From contig NZ_LMHA01000001.1 of the NCBI RefSeq assembly GCF_001427635.1, forward strand, positions 1,711,133 to 1,775,132: a DNA stretch of 64,000 bases, written 5' to 3'. The notes below the pieces were generated by a model. It worked only from the letters and a program-made list of their open reading frames with translations, was not told where the DNA came from and made no database searches. Within the stretch, counting starts at the first letter, position 1; each line of letters begins with the position of its first letter. The DNA comes from Pseudoxanthomonas sp. Root65 (lineage in GTDB: Bacteria; Pseudomonadota; Gammaproteobacteria; Xanthomonadales; Xanthomonadaceae). Position numbers and translations under genes: made by a program. This document shows positions 34,213-42,885 of this stretch, piece after piece.

Positions 34213-35634
34213 TTGAACCGAATCGCAACCGCGTTGTTCGTCCTGTTGGCTGTTCCCGCCGCGCACGCGGTGGAACTGCCGCGGCTGTTTTCCGATGGCA
34301 TGGTCGTGCAGCGCGACCAGCCCGTGCAGGTCTGGGGCCGCGCGGCGCCGGGCGCGCAGGTCACGGTGAGCTTCGCCGGTACGGCGGCGCCGGCCACGCA
34401 GGCCGATGCCGACGGCCGCTGGTCGCTGGAGCTGCCGGCGCAGACCGCCGGCGGACCCCACGTGATGCGCATCGACGACGGCAAGCAGCCGCGCGTGCTG
34501 AACGACGTGCTGGTCGGCGACGTGTGGCTGGCCAGCGGGCAGTCGAACATGGAGTGGTCGATCGCGCAGGCCGCCGACCCCGACGCCGAGATCGCACGCG
34601 CGACCGATCCACAGATCCGCCACTTCAAGATTCCCCGCTCCTGGGCCGGCACGCCCCAGGCGCAGCTCGCCGGGGGCGAATGGGTGGCCGCGTCGCCGCA
34701 GGTGGCGGGCAGGTTCTCGGCGGTCGCCCATCATTTCGCGCGCGAGCTGCGCGCGGTCACCGGGGTGCCGGTCGGCATCATCGACAGCACCTGGGGCGGC
34801 AGCCGCATCGAAGCCTGGATCGATGCGCCGTCGCAGGGACTGGACGAGGTCAAGGTGGCGGCAGACGCCGCGTCGCTGGGCGAGGACGACGACATCAATC
34901 AGCGTCCCGCGTTGCTCTACAACGCCATGATCCATCCGCTGCAGCCCTACGCGATGCGCGGCGTGATCTGGTACCAGGGCGAATCGAATGCCAACACCGT
35001 GGAAGACGCGCTGCGTTACCGCCGGCAGTTCCCCGCGCTGATCGACCAGTGGCGCGGCCAGTGGCGCACGCAGTGGGACGCGCCCAGCCTGCCGTTCCTG
35101 TGGGTGCAGCTGGCCAACTATTCCTCGGGCAAGGACCGCGGCGACGCGAGTCCGTGGGCGGTGCTGCGCGAGGCGCAGTCGATGACGCTGTGGATGCCGG
35201 GCACGGCGCAGGCGGTGACCATCGACATCGGCGATCCGTCCGACATCCATCCGCGCAACAAGCAGGACGTGGGACGACGGCTGGCCCTGGCGGCACGCCA
35301 CGTGGCGTACGGCGAGGCCGTGGCCTTCCACGGTCCCACGCCGCAGTACACCCGCTTCGAGGGCAAGGCGGCGCATGTCGAGTTCGGTACGTCGGGCGGC
35401 ACGCTGGCCGTCCGCGGCGGCGGTACGCGCGTGCGGGGATTCGCGCTGGCCGGCACCGACCAGGTGTTCCATCCGGCGGAGGCGGTGCTGCAGGACGGAC
35501 GCGTGGTGGTGCGCAGCGCGGCGGTGCCGCGTCCGGCGGCCGTGCGCTACGGCTGGTCCGACAACCCGGCCGCCGCCGACCTGGTCAACACCGACGGGCT
35601 GCCCGCGTCGCCGTTCCGCAGCGACAACTGGTGA
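34213..35634 (+). CDS. secreted sialate O-acetylesterase-like enzyme
   Basis: About 473 residues with a signal peptide ending AHA, an Ig-like region, then an SGNH-type esterase domain. LASGQSNMEW carries the nucleophile serine, WYQGESNA the oxyanion and Glu/Asn block, and DPSDIHPRNK the Asp-His pair, all as in sialate O-acetylesterases (SASA domain). These enzymes deacetylate sialic acids or, in plant-associated bacteria, xylan side chains; the substrate here is not determinable. The start is taken as TTG at 34213 because GGAGAGG lies just before it and it gives a clean signal peptide; an ATG at 34171 would add a basic non-signal extension. It stands alone. Confidence 0.84.
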   Translation: MNRIATALFVLLAVPAAHAVELPRLFSDGMVVQRDQPVQVWGRAAPGAQVTVSFAGTAAPATQADADGRWSLELPAQTAGGPHVMRIDDGKQPRVLNDVLVGDVWLASGQSNMEWSIAQAADPDAEIARATDPQIRHFKIPRSWAGTPQAQLAGGEWVAASPQVAGRFSAVAHHFARELRAVTGVPVGIIDSTWGGSRIEAWIDAPSQGLDEVKVAADAASLGEDDDINQRPALLYNAMIHPLQPYAMRGVIWYQGESNANTVEDALRYRRQFPALIDQWRGQWRTQWDAPSLPFLWVQLANYSSGKDRGDASPWAVLREAQSMTLWMPGTAQAVTIDIGDPSDIHPRNKQDVGRRLALAARHVAYGEAVAFHGPTPQYTRFEGKAAHVEFGTSGGTLAVRGGGTRVRGFALAGTDQVFHPAEAVLQDGRVVVRSAAVPRPAAVRYGWSDNPAAADLVNTDGLPASPFRSDNW

Positions 35635-35713
35635 GCCGGATCGCGGCAGGATTCAGAGGGGATTTAGCCAGCGCGTGATGCGGCGCGGATCCTCACGAAT
35701 TCGTTCCGGGAAT

Positions 35714-35753
35714 CTAATGGGTGCTTAACTTCGGGCTAATTGAGCCTTAATCC
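35714..35753 (+). promoter_or_regulatory. four half-sites at 11-bp period, PmrA/QseB-type operator array
   Basis: TAA triplets occur at 35715, 35726, 35737 and 35748, each within a C(T)TAA(T/C) context: CTAAT, CTTAAC, CTAAT and CTTAAT. The 11-bp direct-repeat spacing is that of OmpR-family regulators and closely resembles the PmrA box YTTAAK-N5-YTTAAK. The array ends 12 nt before the first ATG of the seven-gene cluster, whose penultimate gene encodes a regulator of this type. Confidence 0.6.
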
Positions 35754-35765
35754 AGCGCTTCCAGC

Positions 35766-36434
35766 ATGCCCGCCATGCACTGGATCCGCTCCCACATCGC
35801 CCTCGCGCCGCTGCCCGGCCGGTTCGTCAGCGTCCACCTGCTCGACCGGGACGATCCCGGTCGCGGCGAGGTGGAAGCCTTCATCGCCCGCGTCTACCAC
35901 GACCGCTACGGCGCGACGCTGCGGACGTTCTTCCCGCACCTGCTCGCCTACCGCGACAGCGATGGCCGTCTCGCCGCCGCGGTCGGCATCCGCGCCGGCG
36001 GCGAGGGGCCGCTGTTCGTCGAACATTACCTGGACGCGCCGGTGGAACAGGCCATGGCGCAGCGCCACGTCGCCCGGGTGGACCGGCAGCGCGTGGTCGA
36101 GGTCGGCAACTTTGCTGCCACGTCGCCGGGCATCGCCCGCGAACTGATCCTGCAGCTCGCGCTGACCCTGCAGTCGGCCGGCATGGACTGGGTGTTGCTG
36201 GTGGCCACGCAGCAGCTGCGCAACGCCTTCGAGCGCCTGCGCCTGCCGATGGTGGAGCTGGCCGAAGCGCGCGCCGAGCGGCTGGGCGACAGCGGCGGCG
36301 ACTGGGGCCGCTATTACGCCTCTCGGCCGCGGCTGATCTGCGGCAACCTCGCCGATGGCGTCGCCTACCTGCGTGGTACGCAGCGGCCGCCGGCCTGCGT
36401 GGGCCTGGATCTCTGCCTGGCGGGCACGCCATGA
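35766..36434 (+). CDS. thermostable hemolysin family protein (N-acyltransferase-like)
   Basis: A 222-residue protein matching the thermostable hemolysin family (T_hemolysin), which I recall as belonging to the N-acetyltransferase-like fold group together with autoinducer synthases. The central segment VVEVGNFAATSPG and the following helix resemble the acyl-donor-binding core. No signal peptide is present, arguing against a classical secreted hemolysin. A second in-frame ATG at 35775 is equally plausible; neither has a strong ribosome-binding site. It overlaps the next gene by 4 nt (ATGA). In this context an acyl-transfer step in making a small molecule is a more attractive role than hemolysis, but that is inference. 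Confidence 0.8.
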   Translation: MPAMHWIRSHIALAPLPGRFVSVHLLDRDDPGRGEVEAFIARVYHDRYGATLRTFFPHLLAYRDSDGRLAAAVGIRAGGEGPLFVEHYLDAPVEQAMAQRHVARVDRQRVVEVGNFAATSPGIARELILQLALTLQSAGMDWVLLVATQQLRNAFERLRLPMVELAEARAERLGDSGGDWGRYYASRPRLICGNLADGVAYLRGTQRPPACVGLDLCLAGTP

Positions 36435-37936
36435 CGCGGCCGATGGATATCGTGCTGCGCAGCGCCGGTGATCGCGCCGTGCCGCGCGTGATCACGGCGC
36501 AGGGTGCGCTGGACGATCGCGCACTGGCGGCGCGGATCGACGCGCTGGTCATGTGGCTGGCCAAGACCGGCATGCGCCGCGTCGCCAGCCGTCTGGACAA
36601 CGGGCCGTCCTGGTTCGTGCTGGACCTGGCGCTGCGCGAGGTCGGCGGCGTGCACGTGCCGCTGCCGATGTTCTTCTCCGAGGCGCAGATGCGGCACGCA
36701 CTGGCCAACAGCGGCGCGCAATGCGTGGTCACCGCGCGCGAGGACGCCATGCCGCCGGGTGCGGAAGCGCTGACCGGATTCGTCGACGGCGAACGCCTGG
36801 CCTGCTGGCGTACGCCGGCCGACGGGTCATCGGCGGCCCCCCTGCCGGCGCGCACGGCGTGCATCACCTACACCTCCGGCACCACCGGCCGGCCGCGCGG
36901 CGTGTGCCTGGACGCGGACACCCTGTTCACCGTCGCGGCCTCGCTGGTGGATGCCGCTGCGATCATCGCGCCGCGCCGCCACCTGTGCCTGATGCCGCTG
37001 GCGACGCTGCTGGAAAACGTGGCCGGCCTGTACGCCACGCTGCTGGCCGACGCCGAGATCGCGCTGCCGTCCTTGACGGAGATCGGCTACACCGGCGCCA
37101 CCGGCCTGGACGTGCCCACGCTGCTGCGCTGCCTGCACCGCTACCAGCCGGAGAGCGTGATCCTGGTGCCGCAGCTGTTGCTGGCGCTGGTGATGGCGGC
37201 CGAGCAGGGCGCGCCGTTGCCGGCGTCGCTGCGCTATATCGCGGTCGGCGGTGGCCGCGTCGGGCCTGGCCTGCTGAAGCGCGCCCGCGCGCTCGGCATG
37301 CCGGTGTTCGAAGGCTATGGCCTGACCGAGTGCGGATCGGTGGTATGCCTGAACCGGCCGGACGCCCTGCGCGATGGCAGCGTCGGGCGTCCGCTGCCGC
37401 ATGCGCGGGTCTCGCTGATCGACGGCGAGCTCTGCGTCGACGGCGCGCGTGCGCTGGGCTACCTCGGCGGCGAATCCCTGCCGGACGGGCCGGTGCGCAC
37501 CGGCGACCTGGGCCATCGCGACGACGACGGCTTCATCCACATCACCGGCCGCCGCAAGAACGTCTTCATCACCGCGTTCGGTCGCAACGTGTCGCCCGAA
37601 TGGGTCGAGAGCGAACTGCTCGCGCATCCGGCCATCGGCCAGGCCGTGGTCTGGGGCGAAGGCCAGGCGGACAACGTGGCGGTGCTGGTGCCGCGCCGCG
37701 CCGACCTCGACGACACGCGCCTGCGTCGCGCCCTGGCCGAGGTCAACGCGGGGCTGCCCGACTACGCGCGCGTGGCGCGCTTCGTGCGTGCGGCCGCCCC
37801 CTTCACTGCCGACGCCGGCCTGCTGACCGCCAATGGCCGGCCGCGACGCGACGCGATCCTGTCCCGCTACCAGGCCGATGTCGATGCCTGCTACCAGCGT
37901 CCCCCCAACGCCTTGCCTGCCGGAGTTCCCGCATGA
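36431..37936 (+). CDS. AMP-forming acyl-CoA synthetase/ligase
   Basis: A 501-residue ANL-superfamily enzyme. The P-loop motif ITYTSGTTGRPRGV, GYGLTECGS and TGDLGHRDDDGF are intact. The hinge and C-terminal domain follow (ITGRRKNVFITAFGRNVSPE). At the A10 position, where family members usually have a catalytic lysine, the sequence reads LLTANGRPRRD, an apparent Lys-to-Arg change. The enzyme should at least adenylate a carboxylic acid, probably fatty. It is coupled at both ends by ATGA overlaps to the hemolysin-family and diiron genes. No carrier protein is encoded nearby, so CoA, AMP or the next enzyme would be the acceptor. Confidence 0.88.
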   Translation: MTRPMDIVLRSAGDRAVPRVITAQGALDDRALAARIDALVMWLAKTGMRRVASRLDNGPSWFVLDLALREVGGVHVPLPMFFSEAQMRHALANSGAQCVVTAREDAMPPGAEALTGFVDGERLACWRTPADGSSAAPLPARTACITYTSGTTGRPRGVCLDADTLFTVAASLVDAAAIIAPRRHLCLMPLATLLENVAGLYATLLADAEIALPSLTEIGYTGATGLDVPTLLRCLHRYQPESVILVPQLLLALVMAAEQGAPLPASLRYIAVGGGRVGPGLLKRARALGMPVFEGYGLTECGSVVCLNRPDALRDGSVGRPLPHARVSLIDGELCVDGARALGYLGGESLPDGPVRTGDLGHRDDDGFIHITGRRKNVFITAFGRNVSPEWVESELLAHPAIGQAVVWGEGQADNVAVLVPRRADLDDTRLRRALAEVNAGLPDYARVARFVRAAAPFTADAGLLTANGRPRRDAILSRYQADVDACYQRPPNALPAGVPA

Positions 37937-38607
37937 GTTTCCATGACGCGCTGGTCGCCCAGACCACGCACGAACGCAATGGGCTGCTGTCCATTCCGAT
38001 CATCCAGTCGGCGCTGGCCGGCCGCATCGCGCGCGACGACTACGTCGCCTTCCTCACCCAGGCCTTCCACCACGTCCGCCACACCGTGCCGCTGCTGATG
38101 GCCTGCGGCGCGCGCCTGCCGGCGCGCCTGGAGTGGCTGCGCACGGCGGTGGGCGAGTACATCGACGAGGAGATGGGCCACCACGAGTGGGTGCTGGACG
38201 ACATCGCCGCCTGCGGCGAGGACCGCGCCGCCGCGCAAGCGTCCGCGCCGTCGCTGGCGACCGAACTGATGGTCAGCTACGCCTACGACACCATCCAGCG
38301 CGGCAACCCGGTCGCCTTCTTCGGCATGGTGCTGGTGCTGGAAGGCACCAGCGTGGCGCTGGCCACGCGTGCGGCCAACACGATCCAGCAATCGCTGGAC
38401 CTCCCACGCAACGCCTTCAGCTACCTGCTTTCGCATGGCGACCTGGACATCGAGCACGTCGGCTTCTTCCGGCAGCTGATGGATCGCATCGACGACCCCG
38501 CCGACCAGGCCGCCATCGTGCACGCGGCGCGCCGCTTCTACGTGCTCTACGGCGACATCTTCCGCACCCTGCGCGACGGCGGTGTGCGCCTGGCGGAAGC
38601 CGCATGA
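37933..38607 (+). CDS. heme-oxygenase-like diiron oxidase family protein (iron-containing redox enzyme)
   Basis: A 224-residue all-helical protein of the TenA/PqqC/heme-oxygenase-like fold. Candidate iron ligands are the Glu and His in EYIDEEMGHHEW, the Glu in VLEGTS and the Asp/Glu/His in LDIEHVGFF, the arrangement of heme-oxygenase-like diiron oxidases such as UndA. Members of this group do oxidative decarboxylation, N-oxygenation and C-C cleavage in natural product pathways. The gene is coupled by 4-nt overlaps to the ligase and dehydrogenase genes, so it likely acts on the ligase product or its derivative. The exact reaction is unknown. Confidence 0.8.
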   Translation: MSFHDALVAQTTHERNGLLSIPIIQSALAGRIARDDYVAFLTQAFHHVRHTVPLLMACGARLPARLEWLRTAVGEYIDEEMGHHEWVLDDIAACGEDRAAAQASAPSLATELMVSYAYDTIQRGNPVAFFGMVLVLEGTSVALATRAANTIQQSLDLPRNAFSYLLSHGDLDIEHVGFFRQLMDRIDDPADQAAIVHAARRFYVLYGDIFRTLRDGGVRLAEAA

Positions 38608-39446
38608 TGGACCTCGCCGGCAGGACCGTGATCGTCACCGGTGCCAGTGGGGGTATCGGCGTGCCGCTGTGTGCGGCGCTGCTCACCGCCGGTGCGCACG
38701 TGCTGGCCGTGGGGCGCGACGAAGCCAGGCTGCGTCGCCTCGCCCAGCAACTGCCCGCCGGGCGCCTGTCATGGGCGGTGGGCGATGTCGCGACCGAAGA
38801 AGGCCGCGCGCGCGTGCTCGACGCCGCGCATGCCGCCCGTCCCACGCCGTCGGTACTGGTGCTTGCGCACGCGCAGGCCGCGTTCGGCCTGTTCGAGGAC
38901 CAGTCGCCGGAGGAGATGGCGCGGCTCATGCAGACCAACCTGGTGGCGCCGATGCTGCTGGTGCATGGCTTGCTGCCGGTACTGCGCATGCATGCGATGT
39001 CGTCGGTCGTCGTGGTCGGTTCGACCTTCGGCAGCCTGGCGTTTCCCGGTTTCGCCGCGTACAGCGCCAGCAAGTTCGGCCTGCGCGGACTGACCGAAGC
39101 GCTGGCGCGCGAGTACGCCGATACGTCGCTGCGATTCCAGTACCTGTCACCGCGCGCCACCCGCACGCCGTTCAACACGCCGGCGGTCGATGCCCTCAAT
39201 GCCGAACTGAAGGTGGCCAGCGATGCGCCCGCCGAGGTCGCGCGCCAATTGATCGCCGCGATCACCCAGGGCACCTCGCGGCTGCAGCTCGGCTGGCCGG
39301 AAAAACTGTTCGCACGCCTCAACGGGCTGGTACCCGGTCTGGTCGACCGCAACCTGCGCGCCAGCCTGCCCATCGTCCGTCGCCACGCGCGACGATCCCG
39401 CCCGTCTGCTGTCGAGACCCTTCGTCATGAACCTCAATCACGGTAA
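38604..39446 (+). CDS. short-chain dehydrogenase/reductase
   Basis: A 280-residue SDR with the cofactor motif TGASGGIG near residue 14, an NLVAP segment and the Ser-Tyr-Lys triad in GSTFGSL and YSASKFG. The last 80 residues resemble the membrane-associated DltE-like or fatty acyl-reductase-linked SDRs, with LFARLNGLVPGLVDR as an amphipathic end. It probably reduces a keto or aldehyde intermediate. The start overlaps the diiron gene stop (ATGATG; 38604 or 38607). Its end overlaps the next gene by 20 nt. Confidence 0.86.
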   Translation: MMDLAGRTVIVTGASGGIGVPLCAALLTAGAHVLAVGRDEARLRRLAQQLPAGRLSWAVGDVATEEGRARVLDAAHAARPTPSVLVLAHAQAAFGLFEDQSPEEMARLMQTNLVAPMLLVHGLLPVLRMHAMSSVVVVGSTFGSLAFPGFAAYSASKFGLRGLTEALAREYADTSLRFQYLSPRATRTPFNTPAVDALNAELKVASDAPAEVARQLIAAITQGTSRLQLGWPEKLFARLNGLVPGLVDRNLRASLPIVRRHARRSRPSAVETLRHEPQSR

Positions 39447-40092
39447 GTCCATGCTCTTCCTTCTCCTCATGTCCACCGCGCTGGTCGTCGGCATCGCGAT
39501 GGCCGCCGAACCTGGCGCCACCACCGCCACCCAGGTGCGCGACCGCTGGGCGCAGATCAACTACCAGGTGCCGAAGGCGCAGCGCGAATCGGCCTTCGAG
39601 GACCTGCTGCACCAGGCCGAGAAGATCCGCCAGGCGCATCCGCGCGACGCGTCCGCGCTGATCTGGGAAGGCATCGTGCTGTCGAGCCTGGCCGGCGAGA
39701 AAGGCGGCGTGGGCGCGCTGGGGCTGGTGAAGCGCGCGCGTGCCGACTTCGAGGCGGCCATCCAGATCGCGCCCGATGCGCTCGATGGTGCGGCCTATAC
39801 CAGCCTCGGCGCGCTGTACTACCAGGTGCCCGGCTGGCCGCTCGGCTTCGGCGATGACGACACCGCACGCACGATGCTGCGCAAGGGACTGGCGATCGAT
39901 CCGGACGGCATCGACGCCAACTACTTCTACGCCGACTTCCTGCGCGACCAGAAGGACTGGGCCGGCGCGCGCACCGCGTTCCAGAAGGCACTGGCGGCGC
40001 CGGCGCGTCCCGGCCGCGAGGTCGCCGACGCCGGTCGCCGCCAGGAAGCGCAGACCCGCTTGAAAGACGTCAACACCCATCTTGCGCACTGA
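39427..40092 (+). CDS. exported TPR-like protein of the acyl-ligase cluster
   Basis: A 221-residue protein with an N-terminal signal peptide ending in AMAAE (about residue 27). The rest is helical with TPR-like repeats (for example AEKIRQAHPRDASALIWEG and the segment around NYFYADFLRDQKDWAGA). This family is often annotated as a tetratricopeptide hypothetical protein. It overlaps the SDR gene by 20 nt and lies 24 nt before the response regulator. A periplasmic adaptor or sensor-partner role is possible, but I have no direct evidence. Confidence 0.72.
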   Translation: MNLNHGKSMLFLLLMSTALVVGIAMAAEPGATTATQVRDRWAQINYQVPKAQRESAFEDLLHQAEKIRQAHPRDASALIWEGIVLSSLAGEKGGVGALGLVKRARADFEAAIQIAPDALDGAAYTSLGALYYQVPGWPLGFGDDDTARTMLRKGLAIDPDGIDANYFYADFLRDQKDWAGARTAFQKALAAPARPGREVADAGRRQEAQTRLKDVNTHLAH

Positions 40093-40116
40093 GGGGGTGC
40101 CGACCAGACTGGCCAC

Positions 40117-40791
40117 ATGCGCATCCTGCTGGTGGAAGACGACCTGTCGCTGGGCGAAGGCATCCGGACCGCGTTGCGGCGCGGTGCCTTCGCCGTCGAC
40201 TGGGTGCAGGACGGTGCCAGCGGCCTGCTGGCGGCACGCGACGGCGGCTTCGATCTGGTCGTACTGGACTTGGGGCTGCCGCGGATGGATGGCATCGAGG
40301 TGATCCGCCAGTTGCGCGCCGCCGGCGACGCGGTGCCCATCCTCGTGCTCAGCGCCCGCGAGCGTCCGGCCGATCGCACGCTCGGCCTGGATGTCGGCGC
40401 GGACGACTACCTGGGCAAGCCGTTCGATACCGCCGAGTTGCTCGCACGCGTGCGCGCGCTGATCCGGCGCAGCGCGGGCCGCGCGCATCCTTCGCTGGAA
40501 TCGGGCCCGCTGCGGCTGGATCCCGCCGCACTCACCGCCACCTGGAAAGGGCGTCCGCTCGACCTGACCCGGCGCGAGTTCGCCCTGTTGCGCGTGCTGA
40601 TGGAGCAGCGCGGTCGGCCGATGGCGCGCGAGGCCATCCAGCAGCACCTGTACGGCTGGGATGCCGATGTCGCCAGCAACGCCGTCGATGTGCATGTCCA
40701 CCAGCTCCGCCGCAAGCTGGAGCCCGGCATCATCCGCACCGTGCGCGGCCTGGGGTATGCGCTGGGCGATCTCGCCGGAGACGCGGCATGA
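40117..40791 (+). CDS. OmpR-family response regulator (PmrA/QseB-like)
   Basis: A 224-residue regulator with a receiver domain (acidic pair in LLVEDDLSLGEG, phospho-acceptor Asp in VVLDLGLPRMDG, conserved Thr/Ser and the Lys in GKPF) and a winged-helix DNA-binding domain with the NAVDVHVHQLRRKL recognition segment. Sequence and partner kinase resemble PmrA/QseB. It overlaps the kinase by 4 nt and is the probable reader of the 11-bp repeat array upstream of the cluster (35714-35753), which would make the whole operon self-regulated. Confidence 0.9.
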   Translation: MRILLVEDDLSLGEGIRTALRRGAFAVDWVQDGASGLLAARDGGFDLVVLDLGLPRMDGIEVIRQLRAAGDAVPILVLSARERPADRTLGLDVGADDYLGKPFDTAELLARVRALIRRSAGRAHPSLESGPLRLDPAALTATWKGRPLDLTRREFALLRVLMEQRGRPMAREAIQQHLYGWDADVASNAVDVHVHQLRRKLEPGIIRTVRGLGYALGDLAGDAA

Positions 40792-42176
40792 GGTCGATGC
40801 GCGCGACCCTGCTGTGGCTGTTGCTGGGCGCGCTGGCGGTGGTGATGGCGGCCGCCGGCCTGCTCAGCTATCGCGCCGGCCTGCAGGAAGCCGGCGAGAT
40901 GTTCGATGCGCGCCTGGTGCAGTCCACGCGCGTGCTGGTGAGCCTGGTCGATGAGCCGCTCAGCGAACTCAACGCCTATCCGGGCGAACCGATCGTGCTG
41001 CGGGGCTGGCATGGCGAGGCGCATGGCGTCGGCGAGGCGCTGGCGTTCGACGACGGGCATGCCTACGAGAACAAGCTGGCGTTCCAGGTCTGGGATGCGC
41101 AGCGCCGCCTGCTGTTGCGCTCGGACAGCGCGCCCGTGCGTCCGCTGGCGACGTTGCGGGCGGGTTACGAGGACGTGGTGGTGGATGGCGCGCACTGGCG
41201 CGCGTTCACGCTGCAATCGCCGAACGGCCGCTGGTTCCAGTCCGCCGAACGCACCGACATCCGCGAGGAACTCGCCGGCGATATCGCCGGCGGTACGCTG
41301 CTGCCGCTGCTGCTGTCGCTGCCGCTGATCGCGCTGGTGGTCTGGTGGAGCGTCGCGTTGGCGACGCGTTCGCTGCGGCGGATATCGCACGAGATCGGCC
41401 AGCGCGATCCGGAACGGCTGGCGCCGCTGGATCCGGCCGACGTGCCGCAGGAAGCGCGCGGCCTGGTCGACGCCATCAATGGCCTGCTGCACCGCCTGGA
41501 CATCGCGTTGGCACGCGAGCGCACCTTCGTGGCCGACGCCGCGCACGAGCTGCGCACGCCGATCAGCGCATTGAAGGTGCATGCCGACAACGCGCGTCAC
41601 GCCCGCGACGATGAGGAGCGCGATGCCTCGCAGCAGCAACTGGCGGCCAGCGTGCTGCGCGTCGAGCGCCTGGTCGCCCAACTGCTGTCATTGAGCCGCG
41701 CCGAAAGCACGGGACGTGTTCTCGAACGCGCGCGCCTGGACCTGGCGGCGCTGGCAGGCACCGAGATCGATGCGGCGCGGCCCTTGCTCGATGCCAGGAG
41801 CCAGGTGCTGCGGCTCGACCTGCAACCCGTACAGGTGTCCGGCGACGAGGTCGCCCTCGGCCTGCTGGTGCGCAACCTGGTGGAAAATGCCGCACGCCAC
41901 GCACCCGCCGGCGCCATCATCGCGGTGCGCACGTGGAAGAGCGGCGAGAAGGCCTTCCTTGCGGTCGAAGACAGCGGCCCGGGCATTCCCGAGGAGGAGC
42001 GCGAGCGCGTGTTCGACCGCTTCTACCGCCGGTTGGGCAGCCACCACGAGGGCAGCGGGCTGGGCCTGGCGATCGTCAAGGAAGTGGTCATCACGCATGC
42101 CGGCACGATCCGGCTGGCGCCGTCGTCGCAGCTTGGCGGCCTGGCCGTGTCGGTGGAACTGCCGGGCCTGGCCTGA
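40788..42176 (+). CDS. sensor histidine kinase (QseC/PmrB-like)
   Basis: A 462-residue kinase with two membrane helices (about residues 7-27 and 162-185) flanking a periplasmic sensor of about 130 residues, then HAMP, the His-box DAAHELRTPISALK, and a catalytic domain with the N box NLVENAARH and G boxes DSGPGIP and GSGLGLAIV. The N-terminal sensor is the 2CSK_N type typical of QseC-like kinases. It is the last gene of the seven-gene cluster. The ligand is unknown; a product of the cluster is a testable guess. Confidence 0.9.
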   Translation: MRSMRATLLWLLLGALAVVMAAAGLLSYRAGLQEAGEMFDARLVQSTRVLVSLVDEPLSELNAYPGEPIVLRGWHGEAHGVGEALAFDDGHAYENKLAFQVWDAQRRLLLRSDSAPVRPLATLRAGYEDVVVDGAHWRAFTLQSPNGRWFQSAERTDIREELAGDIAGGTLLPLLLSLPLIALVVWWSVALATRSLRRISHEIGQRDPERLAPLDPADVPQEARGLVDAINGLLHRLDIALARERTFVADAAHELRTPISALKVHADNARHARDDEERDASQQQLAASVLRVERLVAQLLSLSRAESTGRVLERARLDLAALAGTEIDAARPLLDARSQVLRLDLQPVQVSGDEVALGLLVRNLVENAARHAPAGAIIAVRTWKSGEKAFLAVEDSGPGIPEEERERVFDRFYRRLGSHHEGSGLGLAIVKEVVITHAGTIRLAPSSQLGGLAVSVELPGLA

Positions 42177-42194
42177 GCGTTGTCGGTGGCGGCC

Positions 42195-42644
42195 TCAGCG
42201 CGGCGCCACGGCGGACAGCCGCTTGCGCATGCACACCGCTGACGCCGGGCAGAGCGAATGGAATTCCGCGGAAGCCTGCAGTGCGGCAGGCGCCTGCTCC
42301 CGAGGCAGTGCTTCAAATGCCTGCAGGGTGAAGAAGCGCTCCGCGGTCTGCGTCAGCAGATACAGGGCATCGATCTCCTGCAGCCGCGCTTCGGTTTCCA
42401 GTGCCGCCACCAGCCGGCGCGCGATGCCCTGGCCCTGGTACGCGGGCGCCACGGCGAGCGAGCGCAGCAGGCCTGCCTGGCCGAAGCGCTGCAAGCCGAT
42501 GACGCCGGCCAATGCACCGTCGCGCTCGTCGACGAGGAACGTCGCCATCGCATCCGCCAGATCCTCCGTCGGCAGCGACGATTGCGTCAGCAGCGCCAGG
42601 ATGCGCGGCAGGTCGTCGTCGGTCGCGGTGCGGATCGTGGTCAT
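42195..42644 (-). CDS. ArsN2-like GNAT acetyltransferase
   Basis: A 149-residue GNAT enzyme with the acetyl-CoA-binding motif VAPAYQGQGIARRL and the C-terminal ending LCPASAVCMRK, which is characteristic of ArsN2-type proteins found with arsenic-resistance genes. GAGGA lies 6 nt before the ATG. No ars operon is nearby, so the arsenic link is only by family. It is convergent with the sensor-kinase gene. The 241 nt between its start and moeA hold no clear feature. Confidence 0.82.
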   Translation of the reverse strand: MTTIRTATDDDLPRILALLTQSSLPTEDLADAMATFLVDERDGALAGVIGLQRFGQAGLLRSLAVAPAYQGQGIARRLVAALETEARLQEIDALYLLTQTAERFFTLQAFEALPREQAPAALQASAEFHSLCPASAVCMRKRLSAVAPR

Positions 42645-42885
42645 GCGGGTTCCTCGGGCAGGGGCAGGGTCATCGGAGCCGCGGTCGTGCACCGCCGTGC
42701 GCAGTGCGCCGGGGCGGAACTCAGGGCGGGGCGCGGCCAAGGCCGCAAGGACGGCGCTCGTTTACATGATGCCGGAACAGGGGAATCATCAGGTCGCTCA
42801 TGGCTCACGCAGCGGTCGGCGGTTTGGCAAGCGCGCACGGTGGCACTAGGCTGCCCGGCATCTGGGTTCGTAAGAGCGAGAGGCA

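Noticed and set aside
35766-36434. The hemolysin-family gene as a secreted toxin
   Set aside because: It has no signal peptide, pore motif or secretion gene nearby, and its tight coupling to biosynthetic enzymes argues for an enzymatic role.
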